A DNA stretch of 64,000 bases from JAVJSU01 sp040219275 (GCA_040219275.1 JAVJSU010000075.1:16626-80625), one strand, 5' to 3'; positions 16,998 through 27,007 are shown, counted from the stretch's first letter. Made by a program: numbers and translations. The notes: generated by a model from the sequence alone, not told the origin.

Positions 16998-18503
16998 TTA
17001 AACACCTTTTGCCAGCATATAATAGACTTCGTTCCATCGTAGCTGATTCTTGAAATCATTTATTGTGGTGTCGTTATCAATACGCAGGAATTCAATGCCA
17101 GCTATATCGGCATAATCGGCGATGTGTTCCCACGTTAGCGCCTGACTAAAGCCGGTATGATGTGCGCCGCCCGCATAAATCCATGCCGCCGCGCCAATTT
17201 TCAGGTCGGGTTGCGGGATCCATAACGCCCGTGCAACCGGCAATTTCGGCATATCGTGTTCAGCTACGACAACATCAACATCATTGACAATCATACGGAA
17301 GCGATTGCCCATATCCACCAGCGAGGCATTTATAGCGGCACCTGCTGGTGTGTTGAAAACTAAGCGTGCCGGATCAGCCTTGCCACCAATGCCGAGTGGA
17401 TGCACTTCCAAGCTCACCTGACCATCCGCAATCGAAGGGCAAATCTCCAGCATATGCGCGCCGAGAACTTTCATGCCGGACGGGTCAAGATGATAAGTAT
17501 AATCTTCCATGAAAGACGTTCCGCCATCCAGCCCGCTCGCCATGACCTTCATCGCCCGCACAAGCGCCGCGGTTTTCCAGTCACCTTCGCCCGCAAAGCC
17601 ATAGCCATCTGCCATCAAACGCTGTGGAGCGATACCGGGCAATTGTGCCATACCGTGCAAATCTTCAAACGTTGTGGTGAACGCCTTGAAGTTACCTTCA
17701 GCAAGAAAACTGCGCATTCCGAGTTCGATGCGTGCGGCTTCGACGACGGAACTATGACGCGCACCACCCACTCTCAAATCATCTGCAAGGGTATAACTAC
17801 CCTGATACGTCTGGATAAGTGCGTTCAGATCCGCATCAGAAACAGCGTTGATATGCTGAACTAAATCGCCTACACCGTAGCCCGACACCTGATAGCCCAG
17901 TCGCATTTGTGCTTCGACCTTATCGCCTTCGGTCACAGCAACCGAGCGCATGTTATCGCCAAAGCGGGCAATTCGTGCATCTTTTGAATCCGCCCATGCA
18001 CAAGCCGCACGCGACCAAACGCCGAGTCGCTCTTGCACTTCAGGATCGCTCCAATGTCCAACGACCACCTTACGATTCATCCGCAGTCGGCTCACCATAA
18101 ACCCGAATTCACGGTCACCGTGTGCCGCTTGATTGAGGTTCATAAAATCCATATCAATATCAGCCCACGGGATATCCCGATTGTATTGTGTATGGAGATG
18201 CGCCATCGGTTTATTGAGGGCGCTTAATCCTGAAATCCAATTTTTCGCAGGGGAAAACGTGTGCATCCAGACGACAATACCGATGCAATTTTCAGTGTTG
18301 TTTGCTTCCCGAACAATGCCATAAATATCTTCAGGCGTGGTCAACACCGGTTTGAAAACTACTTTCGTCGGAATCAGCGACGAGCTATCTAGCGCGGTGA
18401 CAATTTCGCGGGAGTGAGCGTTCACCTGTTCTAAGGTTTCCGCTCCGTAGAGATGTTGGCTTCCGGTCAGAAACCAGATTTCATAATTACTCAAATCAAT
18501 CAT
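16998..18503 (-). CDS. araA: L-arabinose isomerase (copy 1)
   Basis: Converts L-arabinose to L-ribulose in the cytoplasm, using Mn2+. The start IDLSNYEIWFLTGSQHLYG is the family signature. Metal ligands and catalytic residues fall in GFAGEGDWKT (Glu), SFMEDYTYHL (Glu), EVHPLG (His) and AGGAHHTGFS (His). At 501 aa it is full length. ATG at 18503 follows the GH127 gene by 48 bp. A second, nearly identical isomerase is encoded at 36.1 kb. Neither ribulokinase nor ribulose-5-phosphate 4-epimerase is encoded in the window. Confidence 0.97.
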   Translation of the reverse strand: MIDLSNYEIWFLTGSQHLYGAETLEQVNAHSREIVTALDSSSLIPTKVVFKPVLTTPEDIYGIVREANNTENCIGIVVWMHTFSPAKNWISGLSALNKPMAHLHTQYNRDIPWADIDMDFMNLNQAAHGDREFGFMVSRLRMNRKVVVGHWSDPEVQERLGVWSRAACAWADSKDARIARFGDNMRSVAVTEGDKVEAQMRLGYQVSGYGVGDLVQHINAVSDADLNALIQTYQGSYTLADDLRVGGARHSSVVEAARIELGMRSFLAEGNFKAFTTTFEDLHGMAQLPGIAPQRLMADGYGFAGEGDWKTAALVRAMKVMASGLDGGTSFMEDYTYHLDPSGMKVLGAHMLEICPSIADGQVSLEVHPLGIGGKADPARLVFNTPAGAAINASLVDMGNRFRMIVNDVDVVVAEHDMPKLPVARALWIPQPDLKIGAAAWIYAGGAHHTGFSQALTWEHIADYADIAGIEFLRIDNDTTINDFKNQLRWNEVYYMLAKGV

Positions 18504-18551
18504 AACTTAAAAAATCCTTCCAGAAATAACATTTTAATCAGTTCGAGAAAA

Positions 18552-20429
18552 TTAGCTTTCACGTGCCAGCCAGACAGCCATTTCATTGACCCCGCGATGC
18601 CCCCATGCGTAATACGGAATTGCCGTCAATGTGCCATCCGTGATGACCATGATTCCGCCTAGTAAATCAGCACGGTACTCAGTAACAAGGTGTGCATCAT
18701 CTTTTAAGGCAATCTCCGCAACAGTGTCGGCATTATCCGCACCTTCAACCACATAAACAATGGGACCTCGTTCGATAGCCACTTTGTTCGCGCAATCTTC
18801 CACGTTTGGATGGGCAACGACACGACGCATCGGCATTTCAAATGTGAGTTCAATATGATCGTCCGCTTGCCATTCCCGATCAATACAAACATACCCATTT
18901 TCATCGGCACTCGGAACAAATTCGCCATTAATTTTAAGCGTAATTTCACCGGGACTATCGTCAATGTAACGATACAAGTCACCCATCGGCAGTGGTTTCC
19001 CTTTTGCCCACGACGGAACACGTAGCATTAATCTAAATTGCGTGTTCGTAGTGGGGTTGACCTTCAGGTTTATTGTGCCGTCCCATGGATATTGGCTCTC
19101 CTGCTCAATCTCGACATCATTTCCTGCGACGTTGAGGGTCGTTTGACTATTGATGTATAAATTGACATAGACGCGATCATCTTTTTGAGCATAGATATAT
19201 TCGGGTAACGCAGGCAACAGGCGTACCACGTTTGTCGGACAACACGAACAATCGAACCATGCTTGTCTTGTAAGACTATCTTCACGGTTGAAGCGAAACT
19301 CTCCATCGCACGCCAGCGGATTGACATAGAAAAATTCTGTGCCTTCCAGAGAAATGCCGGACAAAAATCCGTTATAAAGGGTACGTTCAACGATGTCATA
19401 ATATTTTGATTCGCCGCTAAGCAAGAATTGGCGGTGATTCCAGAAGATACTGCCAATCGCCGCGCAAGTCTCATTGTAGGAAGTCAGATTCGGCAGTTTA
19501 TAATTCTCGTCGAACGCCTCTCCATGATGTTGTGCGCCGAGTCCTCCCGTTAATGCAATTTTCTTCTCAACCACATTTTCCCAGATATGATTAAGCGCGT
19601 TGATATAATCCACATCGCCCATCAGCGCGGCAATATCTGCCATCGCGGAATACATATACATGGCTCGCACAGAATGCCCGACGGCTTCACGCTGGTCAAT
19701 CACGGGGAGGTGATCTTGCATATAACCCGCGTTGTCCGCGGCAGTTTGTAATTCTCGCCCGTTGGCATGACCCCGTTCATCGAGGAAGAATCTGGCTAAG
19801 TTTAAATATTTTTCGTCACCAGTAACGCGATACATCTTCACCAGACCCAATTCAACTTCCTGATGTCCGGGTACGTTGCGTAAAGCATCCACCCCGAACA
19901 CAGCACAAATCAAATCAGCACTACGGATACATATATCGAGAAAGGCGCGTTTGCCTGTCGCGCGATAATAGGCGGTTGCCCCCTCATACATATGACCGAG
20001 GTTATAGAGTTCATGGCTCATGTAGAGGTTTGACCACCGTGCCGGCCCGGCGTGCTCATGTGGATGCGCAGGGTCTATGGTGCGCGGTGTATACAAATAG
20101 CCATCAACTTCTTGTGCCTCAGCAATTTTTTCAATGATGCCATCAATATACTTTTCGAGTTCAGGATCAGGATGCACCTGAAGCGCGTAAGCCGCCCCTT
20201 CAATGACTTTGTAAACATCCGAGTCATTGAACCAGAATCCCTCAAATTTCCCGTCCATCTTGCCCGCCGCCTTGACGAAATTATCAATGCGTCCGGTTTC
20301 TTCACACTTCTGAAAATCATAGGGAATGGTCACCCTGCGATTCGTCTCTATACGGGGCAACCAGAACCCATCCTGAAGCGTAACCGCAGTGAAAGGAACA
20401 GGTTGAAACGGATAATCTGCGTGGGACAT
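18552..20429 (-). CDS. GH127 (DUF1680) beta-L-arabinofuranosidase
   Basis: Retaining glycosidase with a cysteine nucleophile, removing beta-linked L-arabinofuranose such as that on hydroxyproline-rich plant glycoproteins. Numbered from the ATG at 20429, Glu320 and Cys322 (YNETCAAIG) and Cys397 match the zinc ligands of the characterised enzyme HypBA1. Cys396 (CSCCP) matches its nucleophile and Glu304 (HHGEAF) its acid/base, in the same spacing. An (alpha/alpha)6 barrel is followed by beta-sandwich domains. The ATG at 20429 has AGGA 8 nt upstream and follows the GH43 stop by 4 bp, so the longer upstream-extended frame is not used. No signal peptide: cytoplasmic. It adds beta-arabinoside cleavage to the alpha-arabinosidases around it. 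Confidence 0.93.
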   Translation of the reverse strand: MSHADYPFQPVPFTAVTLQDGFWLPRIETNRRVTIPYDFQKCEETGRIDNFVKAAGKMDGKFEGFWFNDSDVYKVIEGAAYALQVHPDPELEKYIDGIIEKIAEAQEVDGYLYTPRTIDPAHPHEHAGPARWSNLYMSHELYNLGHMYEGATAYYRATGKRAFLDICIRSADLICAVFGVDALRNVPGHQEVELGLVKMYRVTGDEKYLNLARFFLDERGHANGRELQTAADNAGYMQDHLPVIDQREAVGHSVRAMYMYSAMADIAALMGDVDYINALNHIWENVVEKKIALTGGLGAQHHGEAFDENYKLPNLTSYNETCAAIGSIFWNHRQFLLSGESKYYDIVERTLYNGFLSGISLEGTEFFYVNPLACDGEFRFNREDSLTRQAWFDCSCCPTNVVRLLPALPEYIYAQKDDRVYVNLYINSQTTLNVAGNDVEIEQESQYPWDGTINLKVNPTTNTQFRLMLRVPSWAKGKPLPMGDLYRYIDDSPGEITLKINGEFVPSADENGYVCIDREWQADDHIELTFEMPMRRVVAHPNVEDCANKVAIERGPIVYVVEGADNADTVAEIALKDDAHLVTEYRADLLGGIMVITDGTLTAIPYYAWGHRGVNEMAVWLARES

Positions 20430-20433
20430 TCTA

Positions 20434-21927
20434 TTATTCCTCAATGAACGTGGCATCTTCACGCATCGCATCCGTCATTGCATCATTATTTTCGACCAAT
20501 GCCATCACACCGAAGCGCTGACCAATATAAAATCCTGACCGATTGTAAGATTCAAAGGAAATCCATTCCGGATCGGCTAAACCATCTTGCATTCGCCATG
20601 TTGCGGCTTCAGCAAATTCCTCTGTCCCATCATACGGAGCGAATACCATGGCGTTGTTCTCATGGCGCAAAAAGTATCCCGGTAAATTAATGGAGCGGAT
20701 TGAAATCGCATCTGGATCAGCCAAACCGGGCAATATCCAGAATTGAGAATCGCCTATCGGTGACGGGCTGACATCCACCCGCACAACCACATCTAAATGA
20801 CGAATATACCCCGTCTGGAAACTAAAGGAACGAAAGCGTGAAAGAATAAGATCATCAAATTGTGGAATTGGATCAATGCCAGTGTCGCCGGAGGGGGCAT
20901 CAATGACGGTGCTGGTGGAAATCGGGATGCCAAAATCCGGTGTGCCATCCTCATTCCACTCGATGCGCTGAACGCGGGTCGTCCGTCCATCATCACAACC
21001 GCCTGCGGTGCTATCATTTGCATGATAGACGAGCCAATTTTCTGTCCCATCAGGTGAGGTGAAAAAGCCGTTGTGTGCCGGACCAAAAACCCCGTTTTCA
21101 TCCGACCGCTGGAAAACAGGTTCGGGGCTTTTCTGCCATGAATCACGATCAAGCGGATCGCCACCAAGATACGTCAACATACCGAGTTTGTAATCCGGAG
21201 TGGCGCAGGAACTTGCCGAATACGTGATAAACACATCGTCCTCATGATACAAAACCGCAGTACCCTCATTCACATTACTGCCCATTCGTTCCCACTCATA
21301 TTCAGGCTGGGTTAGCAATACGCGCGCACCGCTAATCGTCCACGGATCGCTCATCGGTGCGATGAAGACATTTTGATTTGAACCCACCCATGACGAAAAC
21401 AAGAAATAGAGATCGCCATTCAGTTGTAGAATGCTACCGTCAATCGCCCAGCCATCATTAAAGGGGTCGAAGATGCGCGCTTGATAATGATACGGACCCA
21501 TTGGATCAGTGCCTTCGCTCTCCAGAACATGGGTTTGCTGATTATCGAGCGTGCCAGAGGTTCCTGCACTGTAGTAGTAATACCAGCGCGGACCGTTTGG
21601 ACCATCCAGCAAATAAAATTCTGGTGCCCACATATTGCAACAACGCGAAGGCTCGGTTTCCGCATAAATTTGAATTGGAGTCGCGGTTTTTAAGCCCGCC
21701 AATGTTTCTGAACGAGACATAATCAGTTCGGAACGCCATGTGGTCGTTGCGAGGTAATAATACCCATCATAGTATTGAAGCCACGGGTCTGCCCCACCAT
21801 AAGGATTCAACTGTGGTGTGAGTACGCCGGCTTCACCATCATCGGATTGTCCATGGACGAAGACAACACTCAGGACTGCAATCAATATTGCGATCAAAAA
21901 AAATCTCAAATAAAGTCTTTTCTTCAT
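20434..21927 (-). CDS. Secreted GH43 arabinosidase with C-terminal CBM42 (AbfB) domain
   Basis: Extracellular arabinan/arabinoxylan-attacking enzyme. A Sec signal (about 1-27, ending HGQ) is followed by a five-bladed propeller. Its likely catalytic base is Asp47 (YGGADPWLQYYDGYYYL), the pKa modulator Asp163 (AIDGSIL) and the acid Glu221 (VNEGTAVLYH). From about 355 to the end is an arabinofuranose-binding beta-trefoil (AbfB/CBM42) with SIRSINLPGYFLRH and SFESYNRSGFYIGQ. A hairpin (21959-21989) separates it from the upstream GH51 gene. With the Tat-type GH43 at 27.3 kb it is one of only two exported hydrolases of the locus, so it probably produces the oligosaccharides imported by the ABC system. 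Confidence 0.92.
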   Translation of the reverse strand: MKKRLYLRFFLIAILIAVLSVVFVHGQSDDGEAGVLTPQLNPYGGADPWLQYYDGYYYLATTTWRSELIMSRSETLAGLKTATPIQIYAETEPSRCCNMWAPEFYLLDGPNGPRWYYYYSAGTSGTLDNQQTHVLESEGTDPMGPYHYQARIFDPFNDGWAIDGSILQLNGDLYFLFSSWVGSNQNVFIAPMSDPWTISGARVLLTQPEYEWERMGSNVNEGTAVLYHEDDVFITYSASSCATPDYKLGMLTYLGGDPLDRDSWQKSPEPVFQRSDENGVFGPAHNGFFTSPDGTENWLVYHANDSTAGGCDDGRTTRVQRIEWNEDGTPDFGIPISTSTVIDAPSGDTGIDPIPQFDDLILSRFRSFSFQTGYIRHLDVVVRVDVSPSPIGDSQFWILPGLADPDAISIRSINLPGYFLRHENNAMVFAPYDGTEEFAEAATWRMQDGLADPEWISFESYNRSGFYIGQRFGVMALVENNDAMTDAMREDATFIEE

Positions 21928-21958
21928 AAAAGGTCTTTTCTATTCTCAGAAAATTAAG

Positions 21959-21989
21959 GTAAGGAGCATCTCACTTCGACGCTCCTTAC
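21959..21989 (-). other. Intercistronic stem-loop between GH51 and GH43
   Basis: GTAAGGAGC (21959-21967) pairs perfectly with GCTCCTTAC (21981-21989) across a 13-nt loop, 17 nt downstream of the GH51 stop. On the transcribed strand it is followed by CTTAATTTTC rather than a strong T-run, so partial termination or mRNA stabilisation is likelier than a full stop. Confidence 0.55.
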
Positions 21990-22006
21990 GTTGAAATTAC
22001 TTTTAC

Positions 22007-23518
22007 TTACAGGGATAGCTCCAGAGCGGTGAATGAGAGCGGCGGCAACATCAGCGAAGCGCAATCATCACTCACAATAGGGGCTTCAATCGAAACCGAA
22101 ACAATCTGATTCGGGTTCTCAAAAGTATTTGCCGTTTTCGGGTCTGTGCCAGCCACCTGATAAGCGGCTTTGATGGACGATGGCTTCAGGTATTGCCAGT
22201 GCAAATCAACCGGCGTGCTTTCGGTCTGGCTACGATTTACAATGAAGACGGCATGTGCGCCGGTTTCTTCATTATAAGAAGCGGATACATCCAATAAGGG
22301 CATATCACCGAATTGTTTGGTTTCATACAGAGGTGCTTTTACGGCTACATCCAGCGCCGTCCCATTTGCTAAGCGGCTAAAGAGCATCAACGGATAGAAA
22401 ATAGATTGCTTCAACATGGCATCACGGGTTGTCAGGATCGGTGCAATCACGTTCACGATCTGCGCCAAACAGGCAATCTTCAGCACGTCGGACTTACGCA
22501 AGAAAACGTTCAACCACTGCGCGACAACGAGGGCATCCTCAAGATTATAAACTTCTTCGATGAGATGAGGCGCTTCTGTCCATTTGCCCTTAACATCGTT
22601 TTCTAAAGTCGCCTTATACCAGACATTCCACTCGTCCCATGAAAGATACACATCATGTTTCGAGCGAGTCTTTGCCTTCACATAGCGCAGTACACCCGTG
22701 AGTGTATCGACAAAATTCTCAAATTCGGCGCTCATTGCTAAATAACTTGACGTGTCATTGGCGTGATTATTCGCGTAGTAATGTAATGAGTGAAAATCAA
22801 CATTGTCCCACGCCAGTTCGAGTACCGTTCGATCCCACTCAGGATAGGTTGGCATCTTCGAGTTGGACGAACCACACAATACCGTCTGAATAGAGGGGTC
22901 TTGCCAGCGCATCATCTTACCGGCCTCGCGGGCTTTCTTACCATATTCCACGGCATCCAGATGACCGATCTGCCACGGTCCATCCATTTCGTTACCAATG
23001 CACCAATATTTAACCCCATAGGGATCTGCGTGCCCATTTTCTGCACGCATATCCGCAAATTGTGTGCCGGTTTCTGCATTGCAATATTCAACCAGATTCG
23101 CGGCATCCTGTATACTTCCGGTACCCATATTGACTGCCATCATCGGCTCAGTATTGATCTCTTTACAGAACGCCATAAATTCATCTGTGCCGAACTGATT
23201 CGTCTCGAGAGACTGCCATGCAAGGTCTTTACGAGCAGGACGTTTATTTTTAGGACCAACCCCGTCTTCCCAGCGATAGCCGCTCAGGAAATTGCCACCG
23301 GGATACCGTATGGAACGGAAATTCAAGTCTCGTAGGGCATCAAGTACATCTTTGCGTAAACCATTCTCATCTGCATGAGGCGATGCAGGGTCATAAATCC
23401 CCTCATAGATACAGCGCCCCATGTGCTCCGCAAAACCACTGAACAACAGCGGAGAAATATCACTTATCTTGCGATTACTGTCTATGTAGATATCTGCTTT
23501 AGATGTCGTATTGGACAT
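22007..23518 (-). CDS. abfA: GH51 alpha-L-arabinofuranosidase (copy 2)
   Basis: Second cytoplasmic GH51 exo-arabinofuranosidase, 503 aa without a signal peptide. Acid/base Glu177 is in CIGNEMDGPWQ and nucleophile Glu296 in LSWDEWNVWY. FSGFAEHMGRCIYEGIYDP and RYPGGNFLSGYRWEDGVGPK are the family N-terminal motifs. It diverges clearly from copy 1 (GNEMDGPW versus GNENWGCG around the acid/base), so the two represent different GH51 clades rather than a recent duplicate. It follows the importer permease genes by 118 bp, the longest gap inside the operon, and precedes the secreted GH43. Confidence 0.95.
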   Translation of the reverse strand: MSNTTSKADIYIDSNRKISDISPLLFSGFAEHMGRCIYEGIYDPASPHADENGLRKDVLDALRDLNFRSIRYPGGNFLSGYRWEDGVGPKNKRPARKDLAWQSLETNQFGTDEFMAFCKEINTEPMMAVNMGTGSIQDAANLVEYCNAETGTQFADMRAENGHADPYGVKYWCIGNEMDGPWQIGHLDAVEYGKKAREAGKMMRWQDPSIQTVLCGSSNSKMPTYPEWDRTVLELAWDNVDFHSLHYYANNHANDTSSYLAMSAEFENFVDTLTGVLRYVKAKTRSKHDVYLSWDEWNVWYKATLENDVKGKWTEAPHLIEEVYNLEDALVVAQWLNVFLRKSDVLKIACLAQIVNVIAPILTTRDAMLKQSIFYPLMLFSRLANGTALDVAVKAPLYETKQFGDMPLLDVSASYNEETGAHAVFIVNRSQTESTPVDLHWQYLKPSSIKAAYQVAGTDPKTANTFENPNQIVSVSIEAPIVSDDCASLMLPPLSFTALELSL

Positions 23519-23636
23519 ATGTTTTAACCTTTAATGTGCGTTATTCACTAAAAATTTGGGAAAAGAAAACCTATCGTCAAGCAACTATGCTGGACTAAGG
23601 TTTATATTTTGTTGTTTGGGAACGGATAAAGATGAC

Positions 23637-24476
23637 CTAGCGCCCTGCCAGCCCCCCTGTCAACATAACACCCTCGGTAATTCGACGCTGGAAAATAATG
23701 TAAACAATGAGAATAGGGATCGACGACAATACTGCACCAGCGAGCACCGTTGGGCGGAACTGCCCGGCGTATGCTGAATTCAGAATAGCAAGACCCACTG
23801 GCAGGGTACGTGTCTCTAAACTGTTGGTCACAATGAAGGGCCAGAATAAGTCATTGTAGTGTCCGAGAAATACGAAGATGGACAATGCGACCATGGCATT
23901 GGTGGATAATGGCAAAATGACATACCAGAATCGTTGAAAATACCCCGCGCCATCAAGCACTGCCGCTTCCTCAAGTTCACTTGGGATGGTCATAAAGAAT
24001 TGACGTAATAGGAAAACGCCAAATACATTTGCCGCACCCGGAAAAATGAGCGCGTTCATCGTGTCCAACCACTGCAAATCTCGCATGAGCAAGTAGTTTG
24101 GAATCAGGGTAATTTGCGGTGGAATCATGATCGTGATAAGCAAGAAACCAAACAGCAAATTATTACCGGGAAAGCGCAGGCGAGCAAAAGCATATGCCGC
24201 CGGTGCACATAAGACTAGCACAGCAAGTGTATAGCCAGTCGCGGCAATTAAACTATTACGTAACCACAAATCTAGACGCATATCTTGCTGTGTCAGGACA
24301 CGCTCAAACGCATCAAGATTTGGACTACTTGGGACGAGCTTTGGGGGCCAATCATTCACTTCAGCATTCGTCATGAATGACTGTGACACAGCGATCGACA
24401 ACGGTAAGATGACAAACACTGCAAGAGTTAATAAGATAGCATACGTCCAAAATTTGTCTGCAAAAGTTGCTTTCAT
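23637..24476 (-). CDS. Carbohydrate ABC transporter permease (MalG-type)
   Basis: Inner-membrane subunit of a CUT1-family oligosaccharide importer. It has six predicted membrane segments and the EAA loop EEAAVLDGAGYFQRFWYVILPLS, which contacts the ATPase. The ATG at 24476, with AGAGGA 8 nt upstream, is preferred over an upstream in-frame start overlapping the partner permease gene; this leaves a 13-bp gap. Together with the MalF-type permease and binding protein upstream it should import arabino-oligosaccharides. No CUT1 ATPase is encoded nearby, so a shared MsmK/MalK-type ATPase from elsewhere is expected, as is common for this family. Confidence 0.93.
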   Translation of the reverse strand: MKATFADKFWTYAILLTLAVFVILPLSIAVSQSFMTNAEVNDWPPKLVPSSPNLDAFERVLTQQDMRLDLWLRNSLIAATGYTLAVLVLCAPAAYAFARLRFPGNNLLFGFLLITIMIPPQITLIPNYLLMRDLQWLDTMNALIFPGAANVFGVFLLRQFFMTIPSELEEAAVLDGAGYFQRFWYVILPLSTNAMVALSIFVFLGHYNDLFWPFIVTNSLETRTLPVGLAILNSAYAGQFRPTVLAGAVLSSIPILIVYIIFQRRITEGVMLTGGLAGR

Positions 24477-24489
24477 GTTCGTCGTCCTC

Positions 24490-25425
24490 TTAAAACTCAA
24501 CACGTTCGCTAAAGAAAAAGAACTGTACGGTGGTCATTGCCGCCATGATAAAGGCTATCACTACCGCTACTGCCGCACCGTAGCCCATGCGGAATGATGT
24601 CCACGCCACCTGATACAGGTAAAAAATGACCGTGTAAGACGAACGTCCGGGTCCACCAGCTGTCATGATGAAGGGTTGCCCATAAACTTGAAAATGGGAA
24701 ATAACACCGGTGACCGTTACAAACAAAATTGTGGGGCGTAGCAAGGGCAAGGTGATGCGGAAGAAAATCTGTCGTGCATTTGCGCCATCAATACGTGCCG
24801 CTTCATACAGTTGCTCAGGGATACCCTGCAACCCTGCAATAAATATCAGCATGGGGAAGCCAAATCCCCACCAGATTGTTGTCAGGCTCAGTGCGGGTAG
24901 AACGAGGTTAGGGTCTCCAAGCCAGTTATAGGGACCCAATCCGATAAAGCTCAGGAAGTAATTGATGACACCGAATTGGTTATTCAGCAACCAGACCCAG
25001 ATTAATCCAAGTGCGCCAACCGACAGCAACGACGGCATATAGAGCAATACGCGGAAAAATCCTTGCCCGCGCACTGGACGAATGAGGGCAACCGCGGCAA
25101 GTAAACCCACTACAGTCGTGCCAATCACCGTAATTACTGTGAAGATGAGGGTATTCTGTAGCGCAACCCACCACACATCATCATTGATTAACTCAAGGTA
25201 ATTTTGAAACTCAATGAATGGACGGGAAGGACGCAATATATGCCACTCGTAAAAGCTCATCCTTACCGCAACAATCACAGCCCGGACAACGAAGATAAGG
25301 AAAAATAGGAAAAATGGAGCAATAAATGCATAAGCGGCAATTACTTCTCGCATTTTTAAGCTTATAGGGGGTAGACGAGAGTTGCGCTTTTTAGACTCAG
25401 TAATTGTGTCTGTAGTTTGAGACAT
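24490..25425 (-). CDS. Carbohydrate ABC transporter permease (MalF-type)
   Basis: Partner permease of the CUT1 importer. It has a cytosolic N-terminal tail rich in Lys/Arg, then about six membrane segments. The EAA loop EQLYEAARIDGANARQIFFR is typical of MalF/UgpA proteins, as are WGFGFPMLIF and GGPGRSSYTVIFYLYQ. Length 311 aa is normal. It follows the binding-protein gene by 141 bp, a gap containing a strong stem-loop (25511-25536) that probably lowers permease output relative to the binding protein. Confidence 0.93.
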   Translation of the reverse strand: MSQTTDTITESKKRNSRLPPISLKMREVIAAYAFIAPFFLFFLIFVVRAVIVAVRMSFYEWHILRPSRPFIEFQNYLELINDDVWWVALQNTLIFTVITVIGTTVVGLLAAVALIRPVRGQGFFRVLLYMPSLLSVGALGLIWVWLLNNQFGVINYFLSFIGLGPYNWLGDPNLVLPALSLTTIWWGFGFPMLIFIAGLQGIPEQLYEAARIDGANARQIFFRITLPLLRPTILFVTVTGVISHFQVYGQPFIMTAGGPGRSSYTVIFYLYQVAWTSFRMGYGAAVAVVIAFIMAAMTTVQFFFFSERVEF

Positions 25426-25510
25426 AGGGTCAATGTCCTATTCTAAAAATTACCAGTTTTTTTGAGGTCACTACAAATTATTGATGTAATTACATTGTGC
25501 TCGTAACAAT

Positions 25511-25536
25511 AGAGGCAGATACGACGATCTGCCTCT
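25511..25536 (-). other. Strong stem-loop between binding-protein and permease genes
   Basis: AGAGGCAGAT (25511-25520) and ATCTGCCTCT (25527-25536) form a perfect 10-bp stem with a six-base loop, 30 nt downstream of the binding-protein stop. On the transcribed strand the following bases (ATTGTTACG) are not a T-run. Such elements commonly protect the upstream mRNA end and reduce downstream expression in binding-protein operons. Confidence 0.7.
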
Positions 25537-25566
25537 AATTTTTTAAGTCTGATTACGCAATTGCGA

Positions 25567-26904
25567 TTATCCAGCGCGGTCCAATACTTGTTGCATACGT
25601 TCTGCCGCGTCGTTAAGCGCTTCTTCGGCGGTCTTCAATCCGTTGAGCGCCGCACTCAGTTCAGGATCAAGCGCAAGGTAGAGTTCCTGGGTAACGGTGC
25701 TACCGTAGTCAAGAACACCGGCTTCGCTAAAGCTCTGACCGAGCGTGATATTTGATGGGTAATTCTCTGGATCAAGCTCTGCCTGTACAGACAACCGTGC
25801 CGGAACCTGACCGGAAGCCGCCCAACCAATTTGATTCTCACTGACCCAGCGGACGAGGGTTTCTACAGCGTTGAGTTTTTCACCTTCTAAACCAACAGGA
25901 AGCATCCATGTATGAGCGCCGAACCATGTGGCAGGCTCTTCACCAAATTGAGCGGCAGGCCACGCCACGCCGTTGATTTCTGTTGTTGCGGCAAAGTTAC
26001 GGAACCATGTGCCGGTGGGGAGAATAGCGACTGAACCATTGGCATAACCTTGCCATGTATCGAAACCGGCTTCCGGCGGCGAAACATTATAGGTGTAAAC
26101 AAGGTCAACAGCTTCTTGCAATGCGGCAATACCCGCTTCTGAGTTCACGGTAATGGTTGAACCATCTTCACTGACCAGGCTACCACCATGTTGTGCCAAT
26201 GAGCCGAGGAAATTCACACGCGCCCATTCGCCGACGGTGTAACCCCACTGAACAACATTTTCGGGATCAAAATCTGCTGACAGAGCATTGTTACCATTTG
26301 CATCAAGGGTCAGCATCTGGAAAAGCTCTACCCAACCAGCATAGTCAGTCGGCGGAGCCATGTTAGGATCAACGCCAGCGGCTTCGAAAGCGTCAAGGCT
26401 GACCCACAAACCGCGACCATGGTTATCTAGCGGAATACCAACCGGAACACCATCCCACAGCATACCACTATAGGTAATCTCTGATATGTCGCTATCGGGG
26501 AACCAACCACCACCTGATTCATACCATGAGCTGAGATCAGCGAGTACGCCGAAGCTACCAAATTGCGGTACTTCTGAGGCATGAAGCATAAAGACATCCG
26601 GTGGATTACCCGCTACAAATGCGGCTTGCAACTTGGTATAGAGCGTATTCCAGTCCACGATTTCTGTTGTGACTGAAATTTCGGGGTTAGCCGCTACAAA
26701 ATCAACCAACATGGCATTGAGTGTCTCACCATCTGAACCGGTCAGACCATTCCAGAACGAAATGCTGATATCGCCAGTACCAATGTTAGACACAATTGGG
26801 GTAGGTTCTGCATCGTCTTGTGCAGTAACCGGCGTAAGAGAAAGGAGCATACCGATGGTAAGAAGAAGTGCTAAAAGCCCAACTAACGATAGACGTTTAA
26901 TCAT
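25567..26904 (-). CDS. Extracellular solute-binding protein for (arabino-)oligosaccharides
   Basis: CUT1-family binding protein (family 1 SBP, MalE-like) that captures the oligosaccharide outside the cell. A signal peptide (about 1-29, hydrophobic run ending TPVTAQ) has no lipobox Cys, so the mature protein would be soluble unless anchored otherwise. The body shows the SBP pattern ISFWNGLTGSDGETLNAMLVDF and AFVAGNPPDVFMLHASEVPQF. The start ATG at 26904 has TAGGAG upstream. It is first in a minus-strand operon that runs through two permeases and the arabinan-degrading enzymes. It is preceded by a repressor-controlled promoter and a leader of about 200 nt. The ligand is inferred from context. 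Confidence 0.93.
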   Translation of the reverse strand: MIKRLSLVGLLALLLTIGMLLSLTPVTAQDDAEPTPIVSNIGTGDISISFWNGLTGSDGETLNAMLVDFVAANPEISVTTEIVDWNTLYTKLQAAFVAGNPPDVFMLHASEVPQFGSFGVLADLSSWYESGGGWFPDSDISEITYSGMLWDGVPVGIPLDNHGRGLWVSLDAFEAAGVDPNMAPPTDYAGWVELFQMLTLDANGNNALSADFDPENVVQWGYTVGEWARVNFLGSLAQHGGSLVSEDGSTITVNSEAGIAALQEAVDLVYTYNVSPPEAGFDTWQGYANGSVAILPTGTWFRNFAATTEINGVAWPAAQFGEEPATWFGAHTWMLPVGLEGEKLNAVETLVRWVSENQIGWAASGQVPARLSVQAELDPENYPSNITLGQSFSEAGVLDYGSTVTQELYLALDPELSAALNGLKTAEEALNDAAERMQQVLDRAG

Positions 26905-27007
26905 TATGAAACTCCTAATATAAAAAAAGTGGTTATGTAAATTTGGTGCCGCAACAGTGCTATAAATTAATGCGTCACCTTAGCAAAACGATGTCTTACG
27001 GTAGGTT

